From NCBI GenBank assembly GCA_955652925.1, contig CATPCO010000643.1:1-12886 (forward strand): DNA of 12,886 nt, given 5' to 3'. This DNA is from an uncultured Xanthobacteraceae bacterium (lineage in GTDB: Bacteria; Pseudomonadota; Alphaproteobacteria; Rhizobiales; Xanthobacteraceae). The translations under genes and the position numbers were made by a program. Positions 1-6,778 of this stretch are shown here, one piece after another. Position 1 is the first letter of the stretch, and each line of letters opens with the position of its first letter. The notes beneath the pieces are model-generated. The model was not told where the DNA came from, made no database searches, and saw only the letters and a list, made by a program, of their open reading frames with translations.

Positions 1-114
1 CCCAAAGGCACGCGCTTCAAAGTTACCAACCGGGAAGGCGACTGGGTGCAGGTGGAGAGCGATCGGTTCAGCGGTTGGATCAGATCGCGATTTCTTGCGG
101 CCAATGAGCCGTGA
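1..114 (+). CDS. SH3-domain protein, C-terminal fragment
   Basis: An open frame enters from the left edge and ends at a TGA (112-114), giving 37 residues that finish in RSRFLAANEP. The fragment has the pattern of the last strands of a bacterial SH3 (SH3b) domain: a polar turn, then GDWVQV, then a short loop and SGWI. In this family the GDW-V and GWI segments form the final beta strands, and such proteins are usually exported and act at the cell envelope. The N-terminus lies outside the window, so a signal peptide or further domains cannot be judged. The family call rests on a short segment and is moderately sure; no precise function can be given. Confidence 0.6.
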   Translation, partial: PKGTRFKVTNREGDWVQVESDRFSGWIRSRFLAANEP

Positions 115-285
115 TGCGAGCTTGAGCTTGACCGGCTTGCCCATGTAATCGCGCTTGCAAAGCTCCACCCTGCAATGACGCAAGATGTCGTAGGCGGTGG
201 TGCAATGGAAACGGAAATTGAGGGCATGCTCGACCTCGCTGCGGAAACGTGCATACTCAAATGATTCTAATCATTGGAGGTGACG

Positions 286-486
286 ATGGCTAAGGCGAGA
301 ACGTCAGCGAACGGAAAGAGCCGCGGGCGAAGACGGGCGTGGTCGAAAGGCGATCTGCGCGACCTTAAAAGACACTCCAAGGCGAGGACACGGGTGTCCG
401 TGATTTCACGAACGATGAAGCGTACGGTTGGGGCGCTTCGGCAGCAGGCTCTGAAGCTCGGAATCGGCTTGGGGCACCGGCGGTAG
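286..486 (+). CDS. Small basic Myb/SANT-like protein
   Basis: This gene encodes about 66 very basic residues. The start is set at ATG 286 because a GGAGG ribosome-binding site (276-280) lies 5 bases upstream; an in-frame TTG at 274 would place that site inside the gene. The N-terminal 15 or so residues are a flexible Arg/Lys-rich tail. The rest fits a compact helical domain: RRAWSKGDLRDLKRHSKART, then a segment SRTMKRTVGALRQQALKLGI. The W-L-L spacing and the final K-R-T-GALRQ helix recall SANT/Myb-like DNA-binding domains, and similar short proteins ending in LGIGLGHRR are, from memory, frequent in Bradyrhizobium and relatives. Binding to DNA is inferred from charge and fold pattern. It converges on the acetyl-CoA hydrolase gene and appears to be monocistronic. 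Confidence 0.75.
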   Translation: MAKARTSANGKSRGRRRAWSKGDLRDLKRHSKARTRVSVISRTMKRTVGALRQQALKLGIGLGHRR

Positions 487-521
487 CGAACTGTACTAAC
501 ACAACGCCAGTATCGGTTTTG

Positions 522-538
522 CTCCCTTGGTCAGGGAG
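522..538. terminator. Possible hairpin between convergent genes
   Basis: CTCCCT (522-527) and AGGGAG (533-538) form a 6-bp stem with a 5-base loop. It sits across the stop codon of the minus-strand acetyl-CoA hydrolase gene, in the 44-base gap after the small plus-strand gene. A T-run follows on neither strand, so it is at best a weak bidirectional terminator. Confidence 0.25.
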
Positions 539-2438
539 TCAAAGCCAGCGCTCCGCGCAACAGCAGAGCATAGAACTGCTCGCTTGGCTTTGCGGCGCGA
601 TCAAGCCCCATGCGATCGAGGCACTCCCGCACTTGCCGGGTGGGCCGTCCCGCGATGAGACCGCGCGCGGCAAGCGCCGCGAGCGCAAGCGGGGAGGCCT
701 CACGCAGGCGCGCAAGCGCAGGCAATAATCGCTGCTCGGTTTCAGTGAAATCGGTGCCGAACGGAAACAGCGGCAGCAGGCCTTGCTGGCGTGCGGGTCC
801 GAGCGCCTGGGTGATGCGCTGCGGCGTGTTGTTGCGGGCTTCAGGACGCAGCTCAAAACTTTGCTCGATCTTGCCCGCGCGTTTTGCCTGCGCCAGCAGA
901 GATGCTTGAAACCGGGAATCGGCAATGGCGAGCATGGCCGCGATCACATCGCGGTCGGATTTACCGCGCAGGTCGGCAATCCCGTATTCGGTCACCACGA
1001 GGTCACGCAGGTGGCGCGGAATCGTGGTGTGGCCGTAGCTCCAGCGGATGTTCGAGCTAAGCCGCCCGCCTGCCGCGCGGGAGGCAGGCAACATGATGAT
1101 GGAGCGCGCCCCTTCGAGCTCAAATGCCTGGGCGACAAAATTGTATTGCCCGCCGACGCCGCTTACGACCTGCCCGTTTTCGAGGCCATCCGATATGACG
1201 TGCCCCAGCAAAGTCGCCAGCATGGCGTTGTTGACGAAACGAGCCTTGACGCGGACGCGCCGTTTGGTCTCCTCGTCGCCGTAGAGTGCGTTGACGAACG
1301 ATACCGATGTCATGCGCAGCTTCGCACGCTCTTCGCGCGCGAGCTCGCGCAAGGCGCGATAGAACGCACGCGAGCCGAGAAAGAATGCGGCTTCCAGCAA
1401 CGTGCCGTCAACCTCGCGCTTGAGAATGCCGGCCTCGCGCAACGCCAGAAAACCCTCGACCAGCATCTCGCTCGTGCCGTGCAGGCCGATCTCAAACGGG
1501 CCACTTTCGCGCAGCTCCGGCGGTCCGGCGTCGGGCGCATCGAGCCGAGCCGTGATTCGACGAAAGTGCGCGTTGTGCTTGTGCCGCAGGATGAGCGCAT
1601 GCGTCACGGCGTCGCCGAGCGATCCGATCCCGAGCTGCAAGGTGCCGCCATCAGCGACGGTGCGCGCAACGTTGAGCCCGATCGCGTGCTCGCGCAGGTC
1701 GATCGGCTCGCGCGGCGGCGCGAACAGGGGAAAATCGGTCTGCGGACTTTCGAGCAGAAACTCGAATTGCTCCGCCTCCAGATCGGCATCTCCGGGCATG
1801 AAAGGCAGCTCGGAATTGACCTGTCCGACCAACAGGAAATCTGCCTTGCCGCGCGCACGCGCTGCCAGGAGATCGAGCGTGATATCGGGATTGCAGCTCA
1901 GGCTCAGATGCGTCCCGCCGGCGCGTTCCTCCCTGGCCACGATTTGCGCCACCACGTTGACGCCGCGCGCCAGCACATAACCGATCGCGTGCGTGTAGTT
2001 GGCGCTGATGTAGCTTTGCTGCGCGCTGGCGACGCCAAGGCGCGTCCCTGCCTGAAAGAAGAACTCATCGACTTGAACGTTGGGAGGAAGCCTGCGCTCA
2101 CGTTGAGCCGCAGCGTAGGCGAGATCGGGGTATCCGCCGAAAATGCGGTGCGCGAGCGGCCGTGCAAATCGGGCGCCGAGCTCCGAGCTTCCGCGCGGCT
2201 TCTCCAGTGTCAGCGCGGTGAAGATGCGCAGCTTGAGCGAGCGGTCCGCCTGCGCGCGCGCGAACAGGGCATTGGCGACGTGGTTCGCCTTACCGAGACC
2301 AAGCGGCAGCCCGAGCACGATGGTCTTGCCGACGCGAGCGATGATTGCATCGGCAAGACGGTCGGTGTCGGCGAAGCGAGCGGGGCGCGGCACGCCGGTG
2401 AAGTTCTTTGAATCGGATGCGAGCACTAATTGATCCAT
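531..2438 (-). CDS. Acetyl-CoA hydrolase/CoA-transferase family protein, long form
   Basis: The gene encodes 635 residues of the class I CoA-transferase fold (acetyl-CoA hydrolase / 4-hydroxybutyrate CoA-transferase group). These enzymes move CoA between acids, or hydrolyse acyl-CoA, through a glutamyl-CoA intermediate. Visible family marks are QLGIGSLGDAV (268-278), GLHGTSEM (318-325) with Glu324 at the position expected for the catalytic glutamate, the GVGGQYNF loop (427-434) that begins the conserved C-terminal domain, and VVTEYGIADLRG (481-492). Most family members have about 430 to 500 residues; this one carries about 120 extra after residue 515, including FPFGTDFTETEQRLLPAL, as in a longer subgroup. 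The start is ATG 2438, with no clear ribosome-binding site. It is transcribed away from the DUF4160 remnant. The acyl-CoA substrate cannot be read from the sequence; a role in handling CoA esters from the neighbouring beta-oxidation genes is inference. Confidence 0.88.
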   Translation of the reverse strand: MDQLVLASDSKNFTGVPRPARFADTDRLADAIIARVGKTIVLGLPLGLGKANHVANALFARAQADRSLKLRIFTALTLEKPRGSSELGARFARPLAHRIFGGYPDLAYAAAQRERRLPPNVQVDEFFFQAGTRLGVASAQQSYISANYTHAIGYVLARGVNVVAQIVAREERAGGTHLSLSCNPDITLDLLAARARGKADFLLVGQVNSELPFMPGDADLEAEQFEFLLESPQTDFPLFAPPREPIDLREHAIGLNVARTVADGGTLQLGIGSLGDAVTHALILRHKHNAHFRRITARLDAPDAGPPELRESGPFEIGLHGTSEMLVEGFLALREAGILKREVDGTLLEAAFFLGSRAFYRALRELAREERAKLRMTSVSFVNALYGDEETKRRVRVKARFVNNAMLATLLGHVISDGLENGQVVSGVGGQYNFVAQAFELEGARSIIMLPASRAAGGRLSSNIRWSYGHTTIPRHLRDLVVTEYGIADLRGKSDRDVIAAMLAIADSRFQASLLAQAKRAGKIEQSFELRPEARNNTPQRITQALGPARQQGLLPLFPFGTDFTETEQRLLPALARLREASPLALAALAARGLIAGRPTRQVRECLDRMGLDRAAKPSEQFYALLLRGALALTP

Positions 2439-2454
2439 CAGTACGAATTTGACC

Positions 2455-2471
2455 GTGGACTACATGTCCAC
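2455..2471. promoter_or_regulatory. Inverted repeat upstream of the CoA-transferase gene
   Basis: GTGGACTACATGTCCAC is a perfect 6-bp inverted repeat with a 5-base spacer, 17 bases upstream of the ATG at 2438. Its position suits an operator or a 5'-leader hairpin for the acetyl-CoA hydrolase gene. No convincing -35/-10 pair accompanies it. The rest of 2439-2545, the gap to the DUF4160 remnant, shows nothing else I can name. Confidence 0.3.
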
Positions 2472-2545
2472 ACAACGGTAGAGGCTTTGCGCCGTAGAGC
2501 TCGACGCGCTCCGGACTTTCCTTCCAATTTGACGCCTCAGCTTCG

Positions 2546-2822
2546 ATGCCCACCATCTCAGTTTTTTACGGCATCGTGATCCAAATGTTTCATCGCGATC
2601 ACGGCCCACCACACGTGCACGCAAAATATCATGGTTCCGAGGCGCAGGTGAGGATTTCCGACGGTGAGATCCAACGCGGCTTTCTGCCGCCAACGGCTCG
2701 CCTCGTCAGACGCTGGGTTCTGCGCTAAGGTGGAACTCGATCGAAACTGGCGTCGAGGGCAGGCGTTGGAGCCGTTAGAGCGCATCCCGGGATTGGACGA
2801 TGATCAAGATCACCTCGATTGA
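2546..2822 (+). pseudogene. DUF4160 gene broken by a one-base frameshift
   Basis: The first frame starts MPTISVFYGIVIQMFHRDHG and continues PPHVHAKYHG, the hallmark of DUF4160 proteins (short proteins, often beside DUF2442 genes, sometimes discussed with toxin-antitoxin-like pairs). It stops at a TAA at 2726-2728 after WVLR. In the next frame the family's expected C-terminus continues as KVELDRNWRRGQALEPLERI and ends at TGA 2820-2822. Dropping the single T in the CGCTAAGG context would restore one 91-residue frame, a normal length for the family. A truncated 60-residue product could still be made. Either the gene is a real pseudogene or the base is a sequencing error; the damaged gene that follows favours real decay. 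No good ribosome-binding site precedes ATG 2546. Confidence 0.7.
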
Positions 2823-2843
2823 GCCGCGCGGCTTCTCTGATAA
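2800..2843 (+). pseudogene. Possible DUF2442 5' remnant
   Basis: ATG 2800 overlaps the restored end of the DUF4160 frame and encodes MIKITSIEPRGF, which resembles the usual opening of DUF2442 proteins, the common partner encoded just after DUF4160. After about 12 residues the resemblance ends and the frame runs into the antisense of the molybdenum hydroxylase 3' end (stop at 2844). I read this as the 5' scrap of a DUF2442 gene removed by a deletion or rearrangement. The match is short, so the call is tentative. Confidence 0.4.
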
Positions 2844-5213
2844 TTACTGCGTGCTTGCCAGCACGCCCAGTCCCTTGAGCACTCGCTCGGGGGTCGCGGG
2901 GAATTCGTGGATGTCGCCACCGTGTTGGTTGAGGGCGTCGGCGACCGCGCAGGCTACCGACCCGAGCGCGCCGATGATCGAGCCTTCGCCACAGCCCTTG
3001 AAGCCGCCCAGCGCCGCGGACGGAACGTTGGCGTGATGAAGCTCGATGCGCGGAATTTCCAGCGCGGAGGGAACGATATAATCGGCCAGCGTCATGGTGC
3101 GCGGCTGCCCGGTCTCGTCGTACACCAATTCCTCGAGCAGCGCCTCCCCGATGCCCTGGGCGATGCCGCCGATGATCTGCCCTTCAACGACGGCGGGATT
3201 GATCAGGGTGCCGACGTCCTCCGCGGCGACGTAGCGCACGACCTCGACTTCGCCGGTTTTCGGATCCACGTCGACCACGGCAATGTGGGCGCCTCCTGCG
3301 AAGCTGCCGAATTTCGGGTCATAGAACGCGGTGACCTCGAAGCCCGGGTTGAGCTCCTGCGGGATGCGCTTGGCCGAGAAATAGCTCTTCTCCGCCAAGT
3401 CCTTGAGCACGATGCTCTTCGAGCGGTCGAGGGTGTGGACGACGCTATTGGTGATGGTCAGGTCCGCAACCCGCGCATCGAGCAGGAAAGCGCCAATGGC
3501 AAGAATGCGCTGGCGCAGTTCGCGTCCGGCTATGATGGTCGCGCCGCTGCCGAACACGGCAGTCCGCGACGCAAATGTACCAAAACCGTAGGGTGCCGCG
3601 GCAGTGTCGTTGGAGATGCTTGTGATGTCTTCCAGCCTCATGCCGAGCTCGTCGCATGCGACTTGGCGCATCGCCGTCATGATGCGCTGGCCTTGTGATG
3701 GCAGCGCCGCAGCGATCGTGAGCACGCCGGTTGTTTCGAGCCGCAGCGTAACGGCATCGCGGCCGGGTTGCAGTAAAGTGCCGGGACCCACCGCGGTACT
3801 GGTGCCAAGTCCCGTAAGCTCGGCATAGCAGGCCACGCCGATGCCGCGGAGCTTGCCGTTGGGTTTGCCTTCGTGTTGCTCTTTGCGCAGCCGTTCGTAG
3901 CCGGACTTGGCGACGGCAAGCTTGAGGCATGGCAGGTAATTCACGTTGTCGTGCACGAGATTGTTGGCGTTCCGGTAGGGCATCGCCTCGAGCGGGATGA
4001 GATTCCTTTGGCGGATCTCGACCGGATCGAGCTTGAGCCGGCGCCCGAGCTCGTCGATCGACAGCTCAAGTGAGGCCGATGCCGAGGGCCGTCCGACGGC
4101 GCGGTAGGGACCAACCGGCGTCTTGTTGGTGGCCACTCCCCGGGTGCGATAACGCATGGCCTCGATCCGGTAAGGCCCCGGCATCAAGCCAGCAGTCTGC
4201 AATGGCTCCATTCCGGCCGACCAGAGATACGTCGAGTAGGCGCCGACATCGACCCAGATATCCGAGCTGATCGCGAGGATGCGACCGTTCTTGTCGGCTG
4301 CTATTTGCAACTCGATGTACTGATCGCGGGCATGGGTCGAGGCGACCATGTTCTCCAGCCGATCCTCGACCCACTTCACTGGACGGCGCAGCTGCAGCGC
4401 GAGATAGCCGCAGACGAACTCTTCCGGATAGATCGACGCCTTCTGACCGAAGCCGCCGCCGGTGTGCGGGACGATCACACGAATGTCCGTCTCGGCCAGG
4501 CGCAGATGCTTGGCAAGGTAATGCCGCACCACATACGGAAGCTGGTGACTGATCCAAACAGTCAGCGTGAATGTGCTCTCCCGATACCCGGCAACACAGC
4601 CGCGACTTTCAAGGCAGAGCGCCTGTTTGCGGCCGATGCGGAACTGTCGCTTGACCACCACGTCGGCATTTCGGAACGCCGCGTCGACGTCGCCGCGCTG
4701 GTACTCGCGCTTGATGAGATAATTGTTCTTGCACTCGGCATGAACGAGCGGTGCATCGTCCTGTTCGCCCAGGCGCGGGTCCGTGACTGCCGGCAATGGC
4801 TCATAGTCGACCTCGATGAGCTCGCAAGCATCTTCCGCGGTAGCCCGATCTTCGGCGACAACGGCGCAAATTGCCTCGCCGCAGAAGCGCACCTTGTCGA
4901 CGGCAAGCCAGTGCTGGATCGATTCGCCACCCGAGAACCGGTTGGGCATGCTGCGAAACGGATCGACCTTGCCGAGAAGCTCTTTTCCGGTGAGTACTCT
5001 TATGACGCCGGGCAGCTGCCGCGCCTTTCCGGCATCGACGTAATTGAGACGGGCGTGTGCATGCTGGCTGCGCAGGAATGCCAGCTGGTACATGCCGGGC
5101 AGCTTGATGTCGTTGAGAAAACGCCCGTCTCCCTCGACCAGCGGGATTGCCTCGTCCGGGATCACCGGCGATCCGACCGCCTTGAGATTGACGAAGCGCG
5201 CATCCGACGTCAC
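2844..5213 (-). CDS. Molybdenum hydroxylase large (molybdopterin) subunit, CO dehydrogenase-like
   Basis: The gene encodes 789 residues of the xanthine dehydrogenase/CoxL family, which binds the molybdenum-cytosine dinucleotide-type cofactor and carries out hydroxylation or oxidation in the cytoplasm. The N-terminal a/b hammerhead domain covers about residues 20-140. Cofactor motifs follow: TGGGFGQK (251-258), GPYRAVGRP (368-376), EDVGTLINP (665-673), and GFKGCGEGS (737-745) with Glu743 at the position of the catalytic glutamate. The loop that reads AYxCSFR in true (form I) CO dehydrogenase reads PYRAVGR here, closer to the AYRGAGR of form II proteins, so CO is not a safe substrate. The start is GTG 5213: AGGAG (5220-5224) lies 6 bases upstream, and the start overlaps the TGA of the 2Fe-2S gene in a GTGA arrangement, suggesting translational coupling. 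No cofactor-insertion genes (CoxD/CoxG type) are in the window. Confidence 0.92.
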   Translation of the reverse strand: MTSDARFVNLKAVGSPVIPDEAIPLVEGDGRFLNDIKLPGMYQLAFLRSQHAHARLNYVDAGKARQLPGVIRVLTGKELLGKVDPFRSMPNRFSGGESIQHWLAVDKVRFCGEAICAVVAEDRATAEDACELIEVDYEPLPAVTDPRLGEQDDAPLVHAECKNNYLIKREYQRGDVDAAFRNADVVVKRQFRIGRKQALCLESRGCVAGYRESTFTLTVWISHQLPYVVRHYLAKHLRLAETDIRVIVPHTGGGFGQKASIYPEEFVCGYLALQLRRPVKWVEDRLENMVASTHARDQYIELQIAADKNGRILAISSDIWVDVGAYSTYLWSAGMEPLQTAGLMPGPYRIEAMRYRTRGVATNKTPVGPYRAVGRPSASASLELSIDELGRRLKLDPVEIRQRNLIPLEAMPYRNANNLVHDNVNYLPCLKLAVAKSGYERLRKEQHEGKPNGKLRGIGVACYAELTGLGTSTAVGPGTLLQPGRDAVTLRLETTGVLTIAAALPSQGQRIMTAMRQVACDELGMRLEDITSISNDTAAAPYGFGTFASRTAVFGSGATIIAGRELRQRILAIGAFLLDARVADLTITNSVVHTLDRSKSIVLKDLAEKSYFSAKRIPQELNPGFEVTAFYDPKFGSFAGGAHIAVVDVDPKTGEVEVVRYVAAEDVGTLINPAVVEGQIIGGIAQGIGEALLEELVYDETGQPRTMTLADYIVPSALEIPRIELHHANVPSAALGGFKGCGEGSIIGALGSVACAVADALNQHGGDIHEFPATPERVLKGLGVLASTQ

Positions 5214-5737
5214 ACCGAGCTCCTGCTGGTCGCTTCAGAAGCCTGCGCATTTGCACGCGCAGCTCCTGACTGCCGTGCCGCAATCAGCACGGCGTCGACG
5301 ATCGCCTGATAGCCGCTGCATCGGCAGATGTTGCCGGACAACGCCTCGCGCACTTCTCGTTCTGTCGGATTGGGATTGTCCCGCAGGAGCTCGAGCGCGG
5401 TGATGAGCATGCCGGGCGTGCAATAACCGCACTGCAAGGCGAAGTTCTCGAGAAAAATCTGTTGCAGCGGATGACGCGTGCCATCCTCTGCGCGCAGACC
5501 TTCAACGGTGACGACATCGGCGCCGTCCGCCTGCACCGCGAGTGTAAGGCACGCGCGCGCGCTGCGGCCGTTAAGCGAAATCGTGCAGGCGCCGCACACG
5601 CCGTGCTCGCAACCGAGATGCGTGCCCGTGAGATGCAGATGCTCGCGCAGAAAATCCGCGAGAGAAAGGCGAACCGGTACGGTCCTTTCGTAGACCTTGC
5701 CGTTCACAGTCACGCGGATACGATGCTCCCTAGCCAA
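5210..5737 (-). CDS. Molybdenum hydroxylase 2Fe-2S subunit
   Basis: The gene encodes 175 residues, the small iron-sulfur subunit that passes electrons from the molybdenum site to FAD. An N-terminal plant-ferredoxin-like domain holds Cys43, Cys48, Cys51 and Cys63 (GCEHGVCGACTISLNG...C). The C-terminal helical domain holds Cys103, Cys106, Cys138 and Cys140 (CGYCTPGM and GNICRCSGY). All eight cluster ligands are present. The start is TTG 5737 because AGGAGG (5743-5748) stands 5 bases upstream and the protein then begins MAREHRIRVTVNG, as expected for the family. The longer frame back to 5938 would lie within the FAD gene and add about 67 unrelated residues. The gene overlaps the end of the FAD gene by 8 bases and the start of the large subunit by 4, so the three subunits are co-translated. 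Confidence 0.93.
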   Translation of the reverse strand: MAREHRIRVTVNGKVYERTVPVRLSLADFLREHLHLTGTHLGCEHGVCGACTISLNGRSARACLTLAVQADGADVVTVEGLRAEDGTRHPLQQIFLENFALQCGYCTPGMLITALELLRDNPNPTEREVREALSGNICRCSGYQAIVDAVLIAARQSGAARANAQASEATSRSSV

Positions 5738-6629
5738 CTTGTCCTCCTGCGCGGGCGAAAGCCGTTTCAAGAGCGCGCTGGGTGAGCACGCCGGCGAGAT
5801 GCCTGCGGTAGCCGGCAGATGCGTGAATGTCGCCGGCCGGGTCGACATCGGCGACCACCTTCGCGGCGGCTTCGGCAAAGCCATCCTTGTATCGTTTGGG
5901 ATCCAGCCGCCGCCCGGAGAGCGTTTGCTCCGCAGCATATGCGCGAAACGGACCCTCGCCCATGCCGAGGATGGTCAGCCGCGCGTGATCGCAGATTTCG
6001 TCCCGCATCGTGAGCGTTGCTGCCGCGCCGGCGATGGCGAAGTCGCCGAGTCGGCGGGCGAACTCTACGAATGCCGATCCCGTCCGAGCTGGCGGCCGCG
6101 GATAGCGCAGCTCCACCACCATTTCTCCGGGCTCCAGCGCGTTCGACAGCGTACCGGTGAAGAATTCCTCCGCCCGCAGCTCGCGGCAGCCTGCCTTGCC
6201 CGCAATCACAACCGTTCCGCCCATGGTCACCAGAACACTGGGATGCTCCGCCGCCGGATCGTTGTGAGAGACGCTGCCGCAAACAGTCCCGCGATTTCTG
6301 ATCGCCATGTGCGCGACCTGCCTGGTCGCCTCCGCCAGCAATGGCCAACCCCCGCATACGTCAGCGCTGCGCAACAGATCGGCGTGCCGGACCAGGGCGC
6401 CGACCGTCAGACAGTCCTTCTCGGCGCGCAGACCGTTGAGAGCTTCGATGCGATTGATGTCCACAACGACAGCAGGGCTAAGGATGCGCAGGTTGAGCAT
6501 GGGCACCAGGCTCTGGCCACCGGCCAGCACTCTGCCCTCCTGCCCGGCATCGTCCAGAATGTGCAGGGCCTCCTTGAGGTCACGTGGCACGCAGTAGTCG
6601 AACCAGGCTGGCTTCAACGGTAAATCCAA
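5730..6629 (-). CDS. Molybdenum hydroxylase FAD-binding subunit
   Basis: The gene encodes about 299 residues, the medium subunit (CoxM type) that carries FAD and hands electrons to the final acceptor. The FAD-binding motifs are AGGQSLVP (36-43) and GTVCGSVSHNDPAAE (114-128). The second normally reads T-I/V-G-G, so Cys117 replaces a glycine. The C-terminal CO dehydrogenase flavoprotein domain follows (ARLTILGMGEGPFRA, about 217-231). No ATG is available: the longest frame uses TTG 6629 (MDLPLKPAWF), but a second TTG at 6617 gives MKPAWFDYCVP, which fits the family N-terminus better and has a GGA 7 bases upstream. It is the first gene of the operon, after a 149-base gap downstream of fadJ. Confidence 0.9.
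   Translation of the reverse strand: MDLPLKPAWFDYCVPRDLKEALHILDDAGQEGRVLAGGQSLVPMLNLRILSPAVVVDINRIEALNGLRAEKDCLTVGALVRHADLLRSADVCGGWPLLAEATRQVAHMAIRNRGTVCGSVSHNDPAAEHPSVLVTMGGTVVIAGKAGCRELRAEEFFTGTLSNALEPGEMVVELRYPRPPARTGSAFVEFARRLGDFAIAGAAATLTMRDEICDHARLTILGMGEGPFRAYAAEQTLSGRRLDPKRYKDGFAEAAAKVVADVDPAGDIHASAGYRRHLAGVLTQRALETAFARAGGQVG
5743..5748 (-). promoter_or_regulatory. Ribosome-binding site fixing the 2Fe-2S subunit start
   Basis: A perfect AGGAGG on the minus strand lies 5 bases before TTG 5737, inside the last codons of the FAD gene. It is the strongest ribosome-binding site in the window and decides for the TTG start over the much longer upstream frame. Confidence 0.8.
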
Positions 6630-6692
6630 TCCCCAGCAGACAGGAGCGAGATGCGACGGTGGAGAGGATCGCGGCGCACTTGACCCTGTCCC

Positions 6693-6721
6693 ATCGCTGG
6701 GAGTGCTATTATGTCAGCGAT
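6693..6721. promoter_or_regulatory. Inverted repeat around a possible -10 of the molybdenum hydroxylase operon
   Basis: ATCGCTG (6693-6699) and CAGCGAT (6715-6721) are perfect 7-base arms separated by 15 bases. The spacer contains, on the minus strand, CATAAT (6708-6713), which resembles a -10 box about 78 bases upstream of TTG 6629. No clear -35 hexamer is seen at the right distance. The element would suit an operator covering the promoter of the FAD/2Fe-2S/Mo operon. Confidence 0.3.
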
Positions 6722-6777
6722 TTGCCCCTCACCCCACCCCTCTCCCCGTTGATCCCACCTGACCGGAACATACCCTC
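6721..6777. repeat. GC-rich hairpin repeat, internally deleted copy
   Basis: Bases 6721-6750 match 9000-9029 with a single difference (T versus A before CTCCCCGTT). After that, 6752-6777 match the tail at 9073-9098 with a few changes, including ATCCCACCT in both. About 42 bases that hold the closing arm of the hairpin in the other copy are missing here. The tail touches the fadJ stop codon (6779-6781), just as the other copy touches the thiolase stop. Confidence 0.75.
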
Positions 6778-6778
6778 G

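Noticed and set aside
522..538. Strong intrinsic terminator between the small basic gene and the CoA-transferase gene
   Set aside because: Only a 6-bp stem and no T-run on either strand, so it is kept as a weak candidate only.
783..2411. Long plus-strand open frame of 542 codons
   Set aside because: It lies opposite the acetyl-CoA hydrolase gene, whose protein shows clear family motifs; the plus-strand translation has none and arises from the GC-rich codon pattern.
2844..5213. True CO dehydrogenase large subunit (coxL)
   Set aside because: The diagnostic AYxCSFR loop is absent (PYRAVGR instead), so the symbol and substrate are not justified.
5738..5938. N-terminal extension of the 2Fe-2S subunit
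   Set aside because: It lies wholly inside the FAD gene, does not resemble the family, and a strong AGGAGG sits just before TTG 5737.
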